Of a stretch of 64,000 bases of DNA, positions 49,865 through 59,197 are shown in pieces. Below the pieces are notes generated by a model. That model had not been told where the DNA came from, searched no databases, and worked only from the letters and a program-made list of their open reading frames with translations. The DNA lies in assembly GCF_003024195.1 (NCBI RefSeq), contig NZ_KZ679042.1, positions 186,001 through 250,000 of the forward strand, in the 5' to 3' direction. Both the position numbers and the translations under genes were made by a program. The stretch comes from Streptomyces dioscori. Lineage in GTDB: Bacteria; Actinomycetota; Actinomycetes; Streptomycetales; Streptomycetaceae. The first letter of the stretch is position 1. Every line of letters starts with the position of its first letter.

Positions 49865-50581
49865 GAATCGTCCATTCCCACCGGTCCGGCGGCGATGCCG
49901 ATGCCGGTGTCGACGCTTGGGTCGACACCGACGGCGACACCGACACCAGCGCCGGTGACGTCTGAGGGCGGAGGAATTCCGGCGGCGCGCGTGGGCGTCG
50001 TCCGGACCTGCCGGACACACCGGATCGAACGCGACCGGGCGAGACTGCGGCAACACGCGATCCACACGGACACATGAGGGCGCGGGGCACGCGGGACACA
50101 TGGGACATGCGTGCACGCGCGTTTGCCGGAGGAGGGCGGAGGAGGGAGAGAGCCGGAACCGAGGTCGGTCAGCCGAGGTCGGTCCCGGATGATGGGTCAG
50201 CTACAGAGCGCGCCATGCGTCCGGCACAGGTCCACGTGCCGACGCTTCGTCCAGACCGGCAGCGTCACCGCGCTGCGGACCGGCCTGACGTGTGACGCCC
50301 TCAAGGTGACTCCCGCGCTAGGTGGTTGCGCAATGAACGTACGTTGCGGGGGTGCGTCCTTGTCAAGGGTGCGCCCCCGCGCGCCGCACCCCGTACCCCG
50401 GCCCGCACCCCGGCGCCCCACCCCGACGTCCTCGACCGCCCAACTCCCCACGTTGCCAGCACATTTCGCGGAACGATCTTTCCGGGTAACCCCTCCCGCA
50501 ACAGTCATCGGATGGCTAGTGTCCAGCCGTCCGCTTCACCATCGACCGTCCGCTTCTCCATCGACTCGATCAAGGACGCCC
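49865..50581 (+). other. Long divergent intergenic region upstream of the S8 protease gene
   Basis: No supported gene in 717 bp between the flavin monooxygenase and the protease. Two adjacent palindromes, TTGCGCAA (50326-50333) and AACGTACGTT (50336-50345), look like regulator sites. AAGGA with five bases spacing precedes the protease GTG. Near 49907-49955 there are several GTCGAC and GACACCG units. The open frame that continues upstream of the protease start through this region (to 50111) is Arg/Pro-rich and not credible. Confidence 0.5.
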
Positions 50582-53500
50582 GTGCGACTGATGCATCCCG
50601 GCAGACACCGACTGCTGGCCATCGGAACGGCCCTCGTGGCGCTGACGGCAACCCCGTCCGCCGTCGCGGCCGACCTGGACCTGTCCACCCACACCGACAA
50701 CGTTGCCATATCCGGCGGTGCGGCCACCGCCGCAGGGGCCGAAGCCCGCGGCAAGAGCCACACCGTCACACTGCTGACAGGTGATCAGGTCACCGTCACG
50801 CCGGGTGGCGCCGGTCCCGACACCGTCTCCGTGCAGGGGCCGGACGGTCTGCGTGCCGACGCGCGGATCACCCGGCAGGGCGACGACACGTATGTGTACC
50901 CGTCGTCCGCCGACACCTATGTCGGCTCCGGTCTGCTCGACCCCGAACTCTTCAACGTGACCCGTCTGTTGGCCGAAGGGTACGGGGACACCCACGCCGA
51001 CGGTCTGCCTCTCATCGTCAGTTACGCCTCCGCCGCCCGGCGCAAGTCGGATGCGACGTCGTTGCCCGAAGGAGCCACCGGGGCAAGGGCGTTGAGCAGC
51101 ATCAACAGCACCGCGCTCGTCCAGGACCGTAGCCGGGCGGCAGCCTTCTGGAGCGACCTCACCACGCCCGCGGCCAAGACCGCGACCACGGCCACGACCA
51201 CGAGCGCCGCCGAAAGCGCCCCGAAGTTGGCCGGCGGCATCCGGAAGGTGTGGCTCGACGGCAAGGTCGAGGCCGAACTCGCGGACAGCACCGCGCAGAT
51301 CGGCGCGCCCGAGGTCTGGGCGAAGGGCAACACCGGTGCGGGTGTCGACGTCGCCGTCCTGGACACCGGCTACGACACCGGGCATCCGGACCTGAAGGAC
51401 GTCGTCGACTCGTCGGAGAGCTTCGTACCCGGCGAGGACGTCACGGACCGCAACGGACACGGCACCCACGTGGCGTCGACCATCGCCGGCAGCGGCGCCG
51501 CCTCGGAGGGCGGCGTCGAGAGGGGGGTCACGCCGGGCGCGAGGCTGCACGTGGGGAAGGTTCTGAGCGACGCGGGCAACGGTTACGACTCCTGGATCAT
51601 CAGCGGCATGGAGTGGGCGGCCCGTGACGCCAAGGCCAAGGTCGTGAGCATGAGTCTCGGCTCCAACGGCCCCTCCGACGGCAGTGACCCGATGAGTCAG
51701 GCCGTGAACCGTCTCAGCGCCGAGACCGGCACCCTGTTCGCCGTCGCGGCGGGCAACGCCGGACCGTACGACCACACTGTCGCCGCTCCCGGCGCCGCGG
51801 ACGCCGCGCTCACCGTGGGCGCCGTCGACGCGGACGACACCGTGGCGGAGTTCTCCAGCCGCGGTCCCCGGCTGCGGGACGACGCCCTGAAGCCCGAGAT
51901 CACCGCGCCGGGCGTCGGCATCCTGGCGGCGCGTTCGCAGTACACGTCGGGGACCGGCTCGTACACGGCGAAAAGCGGTACGTCCATGGCGACACCGCAT
52001 GTGGCCGGTGCGGCCGCGCTGGTCGCCGCCGCGCATCCCGGCTGGACCGGCTCCGAGATCAAGGACGCGCTGGTCAGCAGGTCGAAGGCCACGCCGGACA
52101 ACCCGGCCGACGCGGGCGGCAACGGCCGGGTCGACACGGTCGCCGCCACCGAGGGCACGCTGTTCGCCACCGGCACGATCGACGCCGGTATCCACACCAC
52201 CAGCGAGCCGGGCGAGACCGTCGAGAAGACGGTCACGTGGCGCAACGACGGCGCCGAGCCGGTCACGGTCGACCTGTCCGTGGCCGCCACGGAGACGGCG
52301 CCCGCCGGTCTGTTCACCGTCGCCGACAAGCAGCTCGTCGTTCCCGCGGGCGGTTCCGCGTCGACGACCGTGACCACCCACCTCGACCGTGCCGCGAGCG
52401 AACAGCGCTACACGGCGCAGCTGACCGCCGAGGCCTCGGGCAGGACGCTGACCAGGTCGCTCCTCGGGGTCAGCACGTACGAGGAACCCTTCCATCTGCG
52501 TGTCCATGTGACCGACCGCGCCGGTGCTCCGAGCCCCTCGCTCGTCTTCGTCAACTGGCAGCGGCAGGGCGACGAGTACAGCCAGTCCGCCAACGCGGCC
52601 GGCGGCGCCCTCGACGCTCTCGTACGGCCCGGTACCTACACGGTCTGGGTCTGGGCGCCGGTCGAGGGAACGCACGGCGAGTCGTCGCGGGGCCTGGCGC
52701 TGCTGAGCGCGCCCACCGTGGAGGTGCGCGGCGACACCGACGTCACGCTCGACGGAACGCGTCTGGTGCAGACCCGTGTGGTGACACCGAGGGCGAGCAC
52801 GGACAGCGATGTCCGGGTCGACTTCCACCGCACCTTCGGTGACGACTCGCCTCCGGTCGTCGACTCCTGGACGGTCGGCAGCGGGTACGACAGCCTGTGG
52901 GCCCTGCCGACCGCGAAGCCCGCCTCGGGCGAACTGACCTACACGGCCCGCTGGCGGATGCAGCAGCCCCTCGTCAGCCTGACCTCCGGAAAGCAGGACT
53001 TCGACGACCTGTGGGTCCAGCCCGGATCCGCCGACCCGGCCGAGGGCGACCGCACGCTGCGTGCCGTCCACGCGGGTGCCGGTCTGACGGAGGACTACGA
53101 GGGCCTGGACGCCCGGGGCAGGATCGCCGTGGTGAACTACCTCCCGGAGGACGAGGAGGAGGACGGCGGGGACGACAGGGACCTCGCGGTCGGCAAGGCA
53201 GCGGCAGCGGCCGCCGACCAGGTGCAGTCCGCCGAAAAGGCCGGCGTCGCGCTGCTGGTGATCGTCAACGACGTCGACGGCAGGCTCCGCGAGCCCGTCC
53301 GCAAGACCCCGCTCACCGTCGTGGGCCTGTCCCGCACCGAGGGCACGGCACTGATCGACCGCATCAAGGCGAGCCCGGACGGTTCCGTCGCGATGCGCAC
53401 GGTCACCCACGCGAAGACGGGCTACCTGTACGACCTCGTGCGTTCCTGGCACGGCACGATCCCCACGAAGCCGACGTACGCGCCGACCGAGCGGCAGCTC

Positions 53501-54403
53501 GCCCGCGTCGACGTCGACTTCCGCAACGATCCGGCGAAGGAGGTCGACGAGTTCCGCTACGACATCCAGCCCTACCTCGGCGTGAAGATCGGCATGCAGC
53601 GGCTGTCCCACTCCGGGGCGCGGCGCACCGACTGGGTGACCTCCGACCGTGAGGTCCGCTGGATGGAGGAGGCGACGACGGCCTTCGCGACGCAGAAGTC
53701 CGGCGTGCTCACCTACCCGGCCGGGCGGAGCACGTACGTGCAGTGGTTCGGGCCCGTGCAGCGGCCCCGGGTCAACGTCAGCGAGACGCTGCCGCGGCGC
53801 ACCGGCGACACCGTCGAGGCGTACGTGCCGGGTTGGGGTGACGGTACGAACGGTCATGTGAGCACGTACGGAACCGGTACCACCTCGCAGCGGACCGAGC
53901 TGTACCGGGGCGACACCCTGGTCGCGGGCGGCGACGGCTACTCCGTGGAGGGCCAGGTACCGGCGGCCAGGGCCGGTTACCGCCTGGTGACCACGACGGA
54001 GCGCACCGAGGGGTTCCCGTACTCGACCTCCACCCGTACCGAGTGGGGCTTCGTTTCGGGAACTCCCAAGAAGGGCGAGAGCGGTCTGCTGCCGCTGGTG
54101 CAGCTCGACTACCTGATCCCGACCGCGGCCGACGGTACGGCCGAGCGGACCGCGTCCGTGCTGGTCACGGCCTCGCATGTGCCGGGGGTCTCCGTCGCCG
54201 CGGCCCGGGTCGACAGGGTCGAGGTGTCGTACGACGACGGGCGGAGCTGGCAGCGGGCCTCGCTGTCCACGTCGGCCGAGGGCGCGCTCGCCCATCTCGC
54301 CGCTCCGCGGAAGGCCGAGTTCCTCTCGGTGCGGGTCCATGCGTCCGATGCGCGGGGGAACTCCGTCGTGCAGACGATCGTGCGGGTGGTGGGGGTCGGC
54401 TGA
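50582..54403 (+). CDS. Large secreted S8 (subtilisin-like) serine protease
   Basis: Encodes 1273 residues from the GTG at 50582 (AAGGA upstream). A signal peptide (RHRLLAIGTALVALTATPSAVA) precedes an N-terminal propeptide of about 200 residues with KSHTVTLLTGDQVTV. The catalytic domain has Asp261 (VAVLDTGYDTGHPDL), His293 (NGHGTHVASTIAG), the oxyanion-hole region AVAAGNAGP and Ser468 (SGTSMATPHVAGAAALV). About 750 C-terminal residues contain beta-sandwich domains and a PA-like insert (GRIAVVNYLPEDEEED...), as in other large streptomycete subtilases. It should degrade extracellular protein. It stands alone between a 0.7-kb regulatory gap and a repeat block. Confidence 0.94.
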   Translation: MRLMHPGRHRLLAIGTALVALTATPSAVAADLDLSTHTDNVAISGGAATAAGAEARGKSHTVTLLTGDQVTVTPGGAGPDTVSVQGPDGLRADARITRQGDDTYVYPSSADTYVGSGLLDPELFNVTRLLAEGYGDTHADGLPLIVSYASAARRKSDATSLPEGATGARALSSINSTALVQDRSRAAAFWSDLTTPAAKTATTATTTSAAESAPKLAGGIRKVWLDGKVEAELADSTAQIGAPEVWAKGNTGAGVDVAVLDTGYDTGHPDLKDVVDSSESFVPGEDVTDRNGHGTHVASTIAGSGAASEGGVERGVTPGARLHVGKVLSDAGNGYDSWIISGMEWAARDAKAKVVSMSLGSNGPSDGSDPMSQAVNRLSAETGTLFAVAAGNAGPYDHTVAAPGAADAALTVGAVDADDTVAEFSSRGPRLRDDALKPEITAPGVGILAARSQYTSGTGSYTAKSGTSMATPHVAGAAALVAAAHPGWTGSEIKDALVSRSKATPDNPADAGGNGRVDTVAATEGTLFATGTIDAGIHTTSEPGETVEKTVTWRNDGAEPVTVDLSVAATETAPAGLFTVADKQLVVPAGGSASTTVTTHLDRAASEQRYTAQLTAEASGRTLTRSLLGVSTYEEPFHLRVHVTDRAGAPSPSLVFVNWQRQGDEYSQSANAAGGALDALVRPGTYTVWVWAPVEGTHGESSRGLALLSAPTVEVRGDTDVTLDGTRLVQTRVVTPRASTDSDVRVDFHRTFGDDSPPVVDSWTVGSGYDSLWALPTAKPASGELTYTARWRMQQPLVSLTSGKQDFDDLWVQPGSADPAEGDRTLRAVHAGAGLTEDYEGLDARGRIAVVNYLPEDEEEDGGDDRDLAVGKAAAAAADQVQSAEKAGVALLVIVNDVDGRLREPVRKTPLTVVGLSRTEGTALIDRIKASPDGSVAMRTVTHAKTGYLYDLVRSWHGTIPTKPTYAPTERQLARVDVDFRNDPAKEVDEFRYDIQPYLGVKIGMQRLSHSGARRTDWVTSDREVRWMEEATTAFATQKSGVLTYPAGRSTYVQWFGPVQRPRVNVSETLPRRTGDTVEAYVPGWGDGTNGHVSTYGTGTTSQRTELYRGDTLVAGGDGYSVEGQVPAARAGYRLVTTTERTEGFPYSTSTRTEWGFVSGTPKKGESGLLPLVQLDYLIPTAADGTAERTASVLVTASHVPGVSVAAARVDRVEVSYDDGRSWQRASLSTSAEGALAHLAAPRKAEFLSVRVHASDARGNSVVQTIVRVVGVG

Positions 54404-54429
54404 CCTCAGCCGACCGCTTACGGGGTTGC

Positions 54430-54800
54430 TGCGGCGCCTGATTCCTGGGCGCCGCGGTGGCCCCCTGGGGCGCGGGGTCCTCCGGCGTAGGCCGCCCTCC
54501 GGGGCGCGGGGATCCGACGTGCGGCGGCTGCCGGTCGGCGGTGGCTGAGCGCGCCGTTCCCCGCGCCCCTTCCGGGCACTCGTCCCCGGCCGCCCGGAAG
54601 AGCCCCCCGGGGCACGGACATCCGACCTGTGGCGGCTGCCGTCGGCGGTGGCTGAGCGCGCCGTTCCCCGCGCCCCTTCCGGGCACTCGTCCCCGGCCGC
54701 CCGGAAGAGCCCCCCGGGGCACGGGCATCCGACCTGTAGCGGCTGCCGGTCGGCCGTGGCTGAGCGCGCAGTTCCCCGCGCCCCTTCGGGGCACTCCTCC
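54430..54800 (+). repeat. Intergenic tandem repeats (period about 108 bp) with GCGCCGTTCCCCGCGCCCC core
   Basis: Units starting near 54523, 54631 and 54738 share long identical blocks: a GGCGGCTGCC start, GTGGCTGAGCGCGC, GTTCCCCGCGCCCCTTC, GGCACTCGTCCCCGGCCGCC and CGGAAGAGCCCCCCGGGGCA. The first 90 bases of the region hold degenerate copies (GGGGCGCGGGG). The core is the same GTTCCCCGCGCCCC as in the 5.9-6.4 kb block, here always in one orientation. Located between the protease gene and the third sugar cassette; likely acts as a terminator region for the protease transcript. Confidence 0.85.
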
Positions 54801-54811
54801 CTCCCTGGGTC

Positions 54812-54841
54812 TTGACCGCACGCGGAACCCCCCCCTAAAGT
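54812..54841 (+). promoter_or_regulatory. Candidate promoter for the third sugar cassette
   Basis: TTGACC (54812-54817), an 18-bp spacer and TAAAGT (54836-54841) give a good principal-sigma promoter reading into the binding-protein gene at 54907. A repeat at 54867 lies 25 bases downstream of the -10, suitable for repression. Confidence 0.62.
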
Positions 54842-54866
54842 CCTCGCACTTCCGCAGGTACATCGA

Positions 54867-54883
54867 TTAACCACTCGTTAACC
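54867..54883 (+). promoter_or_regulatory. Candidate operator: TTAACC direct/inverted repeat
   Basis: TTAACCACTCGTTAACC contains TTAACC twice with an 11-bp period and at the same time an inverted pair TTAAC-N5-GTTAA (54867-54881). It lies between the promoter and the start codon of the cassette. It does not look like the GAGCGCTC operators elsewhere in the window, so a different specificity is implied for the regulator at 58042. Confidence 0.45.
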
Positions 54884-54906
54884 GCCTTGGTTGGAGACAC
54901 CCCGCT

Positions 54907-56199
54907 GTGCGCTCACCGCTGACTCGGCGCGGCTTCCTCGCCGCCGGTTCCGGCCTCACCGCCGCGACCGCCCTGCCCGCTCTGTCCGGCTGTTCCGCGC
55001 TGGCCGCGGCGGACTCCGATCCCGACACGCTCGTCGTCCACAGCCAGCTGGGCACCACCGCGCCGGGATCGCCCACCTATCTGGACTCCCTGGACCGCTT
55101 CCGCAAGGAGAACCCGGGGCTCAAGGTCAAGAACCTCGTCAACGGCGACGACCTCGCCCAGGTCTACGAGACCTCCCGGCTGGCCCGTAAGGAGCCGGAC
55201 GTCGTGATGGTCAACCTCTACGACAAGACCCTGGCCTGGACGGACGTCGGCGCCACGGTCGACGTGAAGGACTACCTGGACGACTGGGGGCTGCGCGAGC
55301 GGGTGCTGCCCGTGGCCCTGGACGCCTGGACCGACGGCAAGGGCAGGCTGCGGGCCTTTCCCTACTTCGCCACGAACTGGCCGGTCGCCTACAACCGCTC
55401 GCTCCTCGACAAGGCGGGCGTGGACGAGATCCCGGTGACCGGCGACCAGCTGATCGCCGCGGCCCGCAAGCTGCGGGCCAAGGGCATCGGCCCCGTCACC
55501 ACCGGCGGCAACGACTGGACCGGGCAGAAGCTCCTCGCCCAGGTCATCCAGACCTTCCTCAGCGAGGACGAGGCCCGGCACGTCTACTCCACCGGAGACT
55601 TCAGCGGCAGCAGGGGCGCGAAGGAGGGCATCGAGTACTTCGTGGCGCTGCGGGACGCCGGGGTGTTCGTCGACAAGGCGCAGGGGCTGACCTCCGACCT
55701 CATGACCACGCAGTACAACACCCAGTCCGCCGCCATCCAGTCGGCGATGTCGTCGGCGCTCGCGAAGGTGCCCGAGCCCGTCGCCCGTCACACGGAGGTG
55801 GGTGGCTGGCCGCTCGCGGAGGGTGCCGCGCACAAACTGCCGACGATCCTGCGGACGTACACGCTGATCGGGTTCTGGATCAGTCCGAACGGTACGAAGA
55901 AGATCGACGCCGTCGAGAAGTTCCTCCGGTTCATGTACCGCCCCGAGACCGTGTCCCGGTTCATCAAGGAAAGCGGCCGTGACATGGCACTGCGCTCCAG
56001 CACGGTCAGTACGGACTTTCCGCTGGTCGCGGCGGCCCAACGGCTGGGGGACGACGTCAGCCAGGTCCTGCTGCCCGATGTGTACGTGCCGCCCGCGGCG
56101 ACCCAACCGCTGATCACCGCGACCAGTACGTCCTTCACCCGGGGCATCGGCGCCGCCAGGGTCCGCGCCTCGCTCGAAGCCGCGTACCGCTCCGCATGA
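54907..56199 (+). CDS. Sugar ABC transporter substrate-binding lipoprotein (Tat-type signal)
   Basis: Encodes 430 residues from the GTG at 54907 (GGAG 11 bases upstream). The signal peptide carries a twin-arginine motif (LTRRGFLAAG, Arg7-Arg8) and a lipobox ALSGC with Cys29, so the protein is probably exported folded and then lipidated. The mature part begins TLVVHSQLGTTAPGSPTYLDSLDRFRKENPGLKVKNL, with later GGNDWTGQKLLAQVIQTFL and IGFWISPNGTKKIDAVEKFLRFMY, as in family 1 sugar-binding proteins. It starts an operon that includes two permeases, a LacI regulator and two glycosidases up to 63402. The saccharide is unknown but probably beta-linked. Confidence 0.92.
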   Translation: MRSPLTRRGFLAAGSGLTAATALPALSGCSALAAADSDPDTLVVHSQLGTTAPGSPTYLDSLDRFRKENPGLKVKNLVNGDDLAQVYETSRLARKEPDVVMVNLYDKTLAWTDVGATVDVKDYLDDWGLRERVLPVALDAWTDGKGRLRAFPYFATNWPVAYNRSLLDKAGVDEIPVTGDQLIAAARKLRAKGIGPVTTGGNDWTGQKLLAQVIQTFLSEDEARHVYSTGDFSGSRGAKEGIEYFVALRDAGVFVDKAQGLTSDLMTTQYNTQSAAIQSAMSSALAKVPEPVARHTEVGGWPLAEGAAHKLPTILRTYTLIGFWISPNGTKKIDAVEKFLRFMYRPETVSRFIKESGRDMALRSSTVSTDFPLVAAAQRLGDDVSQVLLPDVYVPPAATQPLITATSTSFTRGIGAARVRASLEAAYRSA

Positions 56200-56263
56200 G
56201 CCTCGCCCCGGCCCCTCCCCCGTGTCCCCCGCGTCCCTCGCCCCAGTCCATCGGAGTCACCGC

Positions 56264-57202
56264 ATGACGACGTTGACGCCCACACCGGGCGACACCACGG
56301 TCCGCCGCCCCGGCCCGCCGTCCGCCACCGCGGGACGGCGCCCGCGCCGGCAGGGCGGCACCGTCCTCGCCGTGCCGGCCCTGATCTGGTACCTGGTCTT
56401 CATGGTCGGGCCGATGGTCGCGATCTTCGTGGTCGCGGCCCTGCACTGGCCCGGCATGCTGCAGCCGGTGTCGTTCGCCGGCCTCGGCAACGTGCGTACG
56501 GTCATGGACGACCCGGTCTTCTGGGACGCGGTGCGCAACACCGCCGTCCAGCTCGCCGCCGCCCTGCCGATCATGATCGTGTGCGCGTACATGCTGGGCT
56601 ACTACGTGGCGCAGAAGCCGCCCGGGCACCGGGTCATCCGCTATCTGCTCTTCATCCCGGGGCTCATCTCGACCCCGGCGAAGGCCATGGTCTTCTACGC
56701 CGCTCTCTCCCCGGACGGGCTGGCCAACGGCGCCCTGGAGTCCGTGGGTCTCGGCTCGCTGACGGACGCGTGGCTGGCCTCGCCGTCCACCGCGCTGGCC
56801 TGCCTGATCGCGCTGGACGTGTGGGCGGGAATCGGCTTCACGGCCGTCCTGTTCGCGGCCCGGCTCGGCAGCGTGCCCGACGAACTCGGCGAGGCCGCGC
56901 AGCTCGACGGCGCCGGGCACTGGCGCACGATGTGGCTCATCCACTTCCCCGTCATCCGCGACTACGTCGGTGTCGTGACGATGCTGCAGTTCCTGTGGAC
57001 GCTCTTCGGGTCCGCCCAGCACGTCCTCCTGCTCACCCAGGGCGGACCGGGCAGTTCGTCCACCACCCTGTCGTTCCTCGTCTACCAGAAGGCGTTCATC
57101 GCGGCCGACCTGGGCTACAGCCAGACCGTCGGCGTCATCCTCTTCCTCGCCGGGCTCGTCGGACTGCTCACCATCCGCCGCGCATTCCGCCAGAACTACT
57201 GA
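56264..57202 (+). CDS. Sugar ABC transporter permease (MalF-like)
   Basis: Encodes 312 residues from the ATG at 56264 (CGGAGT upstream); an in-frame upstream start at 56222 has no ribosome site. A long basic N-terminus of about 40 residues precedes six membrane helices, the first in AVPALIWYLVFMVGPMVAIFVVAAL. The EAA loop reads ELGEAAQLDGAGHWRTMWLI. It pairs with the following permease. Its sequence is clearly different from the permeases at 262 and 9161 (for example GPGSSSTTLSFLVYQKAF before the last helix), so this importer is of a separate lineage. Confidence 0.94.
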   Translation: MTTLTPTPGDTTVRRPGPPSATAGRRPRRQGGTVLAVPALIWYLVFMVGPMVAIFVVAALHWPGMLQPVSFAGLGNVRTVMDDPVFWDAVRNTAVQLAAALPIMIVCAYMLGYYVAQKPPGHRVIRYLLFIPGLISTPAKAMVFYAALSPDGLANGALESVGLGSLTDAWLASPSTALACLIALDVWAGIGFTAVLFAARLGSVPDELGEAAQLDGAGHWRTMWLIHFPVIRDYVGVVTMLQFLWTLFGSAQHVLLLTQGGPGSSSTTLSFLVYQKAFIAADLGYSQTVGVILFLAGLVGLLTIRRAFRQNY

Positions 57203-57217
57203 TCGGAGCCGCTCACC

Positions 57218-58045
57218 ATGAAGCTCGGCAAGCGCTGGCTGCCCGCGCACATCCTGGTGTGGTCCTACGCGGTCCTGCTGATCGTGCCGCTGTACTACTT
57301 CCTCGCCTCCGCCTTCAAGACGAACGACGAGATCTTCGCGCACCCCTTCGCCCTGCCCACCTCGTTCGGGTTCGGCAACTTCCGTACCGCCTTCGACAGC
57401 GCCGACCTGGGACTCGCCGTCGTCAACTCGACGCTGGTGACGGTCCTGGCCCTCGTACTGACCCTGGGGCTGGCGCTGCCCGCCGCGTTCGCGCTCGCCC
57501 GGTCCACCGGCCGGCTCGCGTCGGTCATGGAGAAGGTCTTCTCGCTCGGCTTCCTCATCCCCACCTTCGCCGCGCTCTTCCCGACGTTCCTGCTGGCCGC
57601 GGCGACGGGCCTGTTCCACACCCGTACGTTCATGGTGCTGTTCCTGCCCGCGACCGCGATGCCGCTGTCCGTCGTGATCCTGGTGCAGTTCATGCGGACC
57701 ATCCCCAAGGAGATGGAGGAGGCCGCGCGCATGGACGGCGCGTCCACGTTCGCGGTCCTGCGGCACGTGTACATCCCGATGTGCATGCCCGGCATCGCGA
57801 CGGTCCTGCTGCTGAACTTCCTGACCTTCTGGAACGAGTACCTGTACTCGCTCGTGATCATCGGGCCCGATCCCGCCCAGCGCACGGTCCAGGTCGCCCT
57901 GCCCACCCTGAAGTCGATCACCGGCACCGACTACGGCGTCCTCACCGCGGGCACGGTCCTGACCCTCGTACCGGTGTGGGTCGTCTACACCGTGCTGCAG
58001 AAGCGCATGCAGCAGGCGCTCGTCAGCGGGGCGGTGAAGATGTGA
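57218..58045 (+). CDS. Sugar ABC transporter permease (MalG-like)
   Basis: Encodes 275 residues with six helices, the first in HILVWSYAVLLIVPLYYFLASAF. The docking loop is EMEEAARMDGASTFAVLRHV. It starts 15 bases after the partner permease and its stop overlaps the LacI GTG start (GTGA). No ATPase gene follows. The terminal region (AGTVLTLVPVWVVYTVLQKRMQQALVSGAVK) is typical of the MalG family. Confidence 0.94.
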   Translation: MKLGKRWLPAHILVWSYAVLLIVPLYYFLASAFKTNDEIFAHPFALPTSFGFGNFRTAFDSADLGLAVVNSTLVTVLALVLTLGLALPAAFALARSTGRLASVMEKVFSLGFLIPTFAALFPTFLLAAATGLFHTRTFMVLFLPATAMPLSVVILVQFMRTIPKEMEEAARMDGASTFAVLRHVYIPMCMPGIATVLLLNFLTFWNEYLYSLVIIGPDPAQRTVQVALPTLKSITGTDYGVLTAGTVLTLVPVWVVYTVLQKRMQQALVSGAVKM

Positions 58046-59115
58046 GCACGTCGACCGAAGAGTCCGGTACGCCGGACAGGGCAGGGCGGCGGCCCACCAT
58101 CAAGGCCGTCGCGGCGGCCGCCGGTGTGTCGACCGCCGCCGTCTCCCAGGCCTTCAACGACAAGGGGCGGCTGTCCTCGACGACCCGCCGCCGCATCCTG
58201 GACACCGCGCTGGAACTGGGCTGGTCGCCGAGCGCGCCCGCCGCCGCCCTGCGCAGCGCCCGCACGCGCACATTGGCCTTGGTCGTCCGGCGCCCCACCG
58301 ACGTGCTCGGCGCTGACCCCCATTTCAGCGAGCTGATCACCGGTATAGAGGGCGAACTCGCCCCGCGCGGTTACGGGTTGCTGCTGCACCTGGTCGCGGG
58401 CGCGCAGGAGGAGAACGTCCTCTACGAGCGGCTGGCCGCCGAGGGCCGGGTGGACGGCGCGGTACTCACCGACGCGCGTGCCGTCGATCCCCGCCCCGCG
58501 CTGCTGGCCCGCCTCGGCCTGCCCGCGGTGCTGCTCGGCGCTCCCGACCGCGCGGCGGCCGTGCCGAGCGTCGGCCTCGGACAGCAGGGCGCCGGCGTCG
58601 AGGAGGTCGTCGCCCACCTGCTGAAACTGGGCCACCGGCGTATCGCCTATGTGGCGGGTCCCGAGGAGTTGCAGCACACCAGGCTGCGGCACGGCGCCTT
58701 CGACACGGCCCTGCGGGAGGCGGGGGTGCGGCCGGTCGCCGTGCTGCACACCGACTTCTCGGAGGTGTCGGCCGTCGCCGCGACGGTCGCGCTCCTCGAC
58801 ACCGCCGACCGCCCCACGGCCATCGTCTACGCCAACGACTCGATGGCCGTCTGCGGCATGGGCGCCGCCCAGCGCGCGGGCCTGCGCGTGCCCAAGGACC
58901 TCTCGGTCGTCGGCTACGACAACCTGCCGCTCGGCCGTTGGCTCCATCCGCGGCTGACCACCGTCGACCAGCAGGTGCAGCGGGTCGGCGCGGCTGCCGC
59001 GCGGGTCCTGCTCGCCCGGTGCGGCGAGGACGTCGAGGCCGAGCGGCTCGACGACCGGCCCCGCCTGGTCGTACGCGAGTCGACCGGCCCGGCGCCGCGA
59101 AGACCCGCCCCCTGA
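58042..59115 (+). CDS. LacI-family transcriptional regulator of the third sugar cassette
   Basis: Encodes 357 residues from the GTG at 58042, overlapping the permease stop. The helix-turn-helix is PTIKAVAAAAGVSTAAVSQAF (about residues 18-38); Ala-Val-Ser-Gln in the recognition helix (TAAVSQAF) departs from the usual TVSRVL/TVSRAL of the other two LacI proteins here, consistent with a different operator. The ligand domain carries YANDSMAVCGMGAAQRAGLRVPKDLSVVGYDN. Being inside the operon it would be self-controlled, giving feedback as the operon is induced. The C-terminus is Pro/Arg-rich. Confidence 0.93.
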   Translation: MSTSTEESGTPDRAGRRPTIKAVAAAAGVSTAAVSQAFNDKGRLSSTTRRRILDTALELGWSPSAPAAALRSARTRTLALVVRRPTDVLGADPHFSELITGIEGELAPRGYGLLLHLVAGAQEENVLYERLAAEGRVDGAVLTDARAVDPRPALLARLGLPAVLLGAPDRAAAVPSVGLGQQGAGVEEVVAHLLKLGHRRIAYVAGPEELQHTRLRHGAFDTALREAGVRPVAVLHTDFSEVSAVAATVALLDTADRPTAIVYANDSMAVCGMGAAQRAGLRVPKDLSVVGYDNLPLGRWLHPRLTTVDQQVQRVGAAAARVLLARCGEDVEAERLDDRPRLVVRESTGPAPRRPAP

Positions 59116-59197
59116 CCCGGCCCCGGCCCCGGCCCCGGCCCCGGTGTGCCGTACGCCCGCACCTGCCACCGCACCACCGATCGATCCGAGAAGGACC

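Noticed and set aside
50111..50581. N-terminal extension of the S8 protease to 50111
   Set aside because: Arg/Pro-rich and lacks a signal sequence; the GTG at 50582 has a ribosome site and is followed by a normal signal peptide.
50570..54874. Minus-strand open frame of about 1430 codons opposite the S8 protease
   Set aside because: Shadow of the protease gene, whose catalytic triad and signal peptide are clear; the antisense product has no recognisable features.
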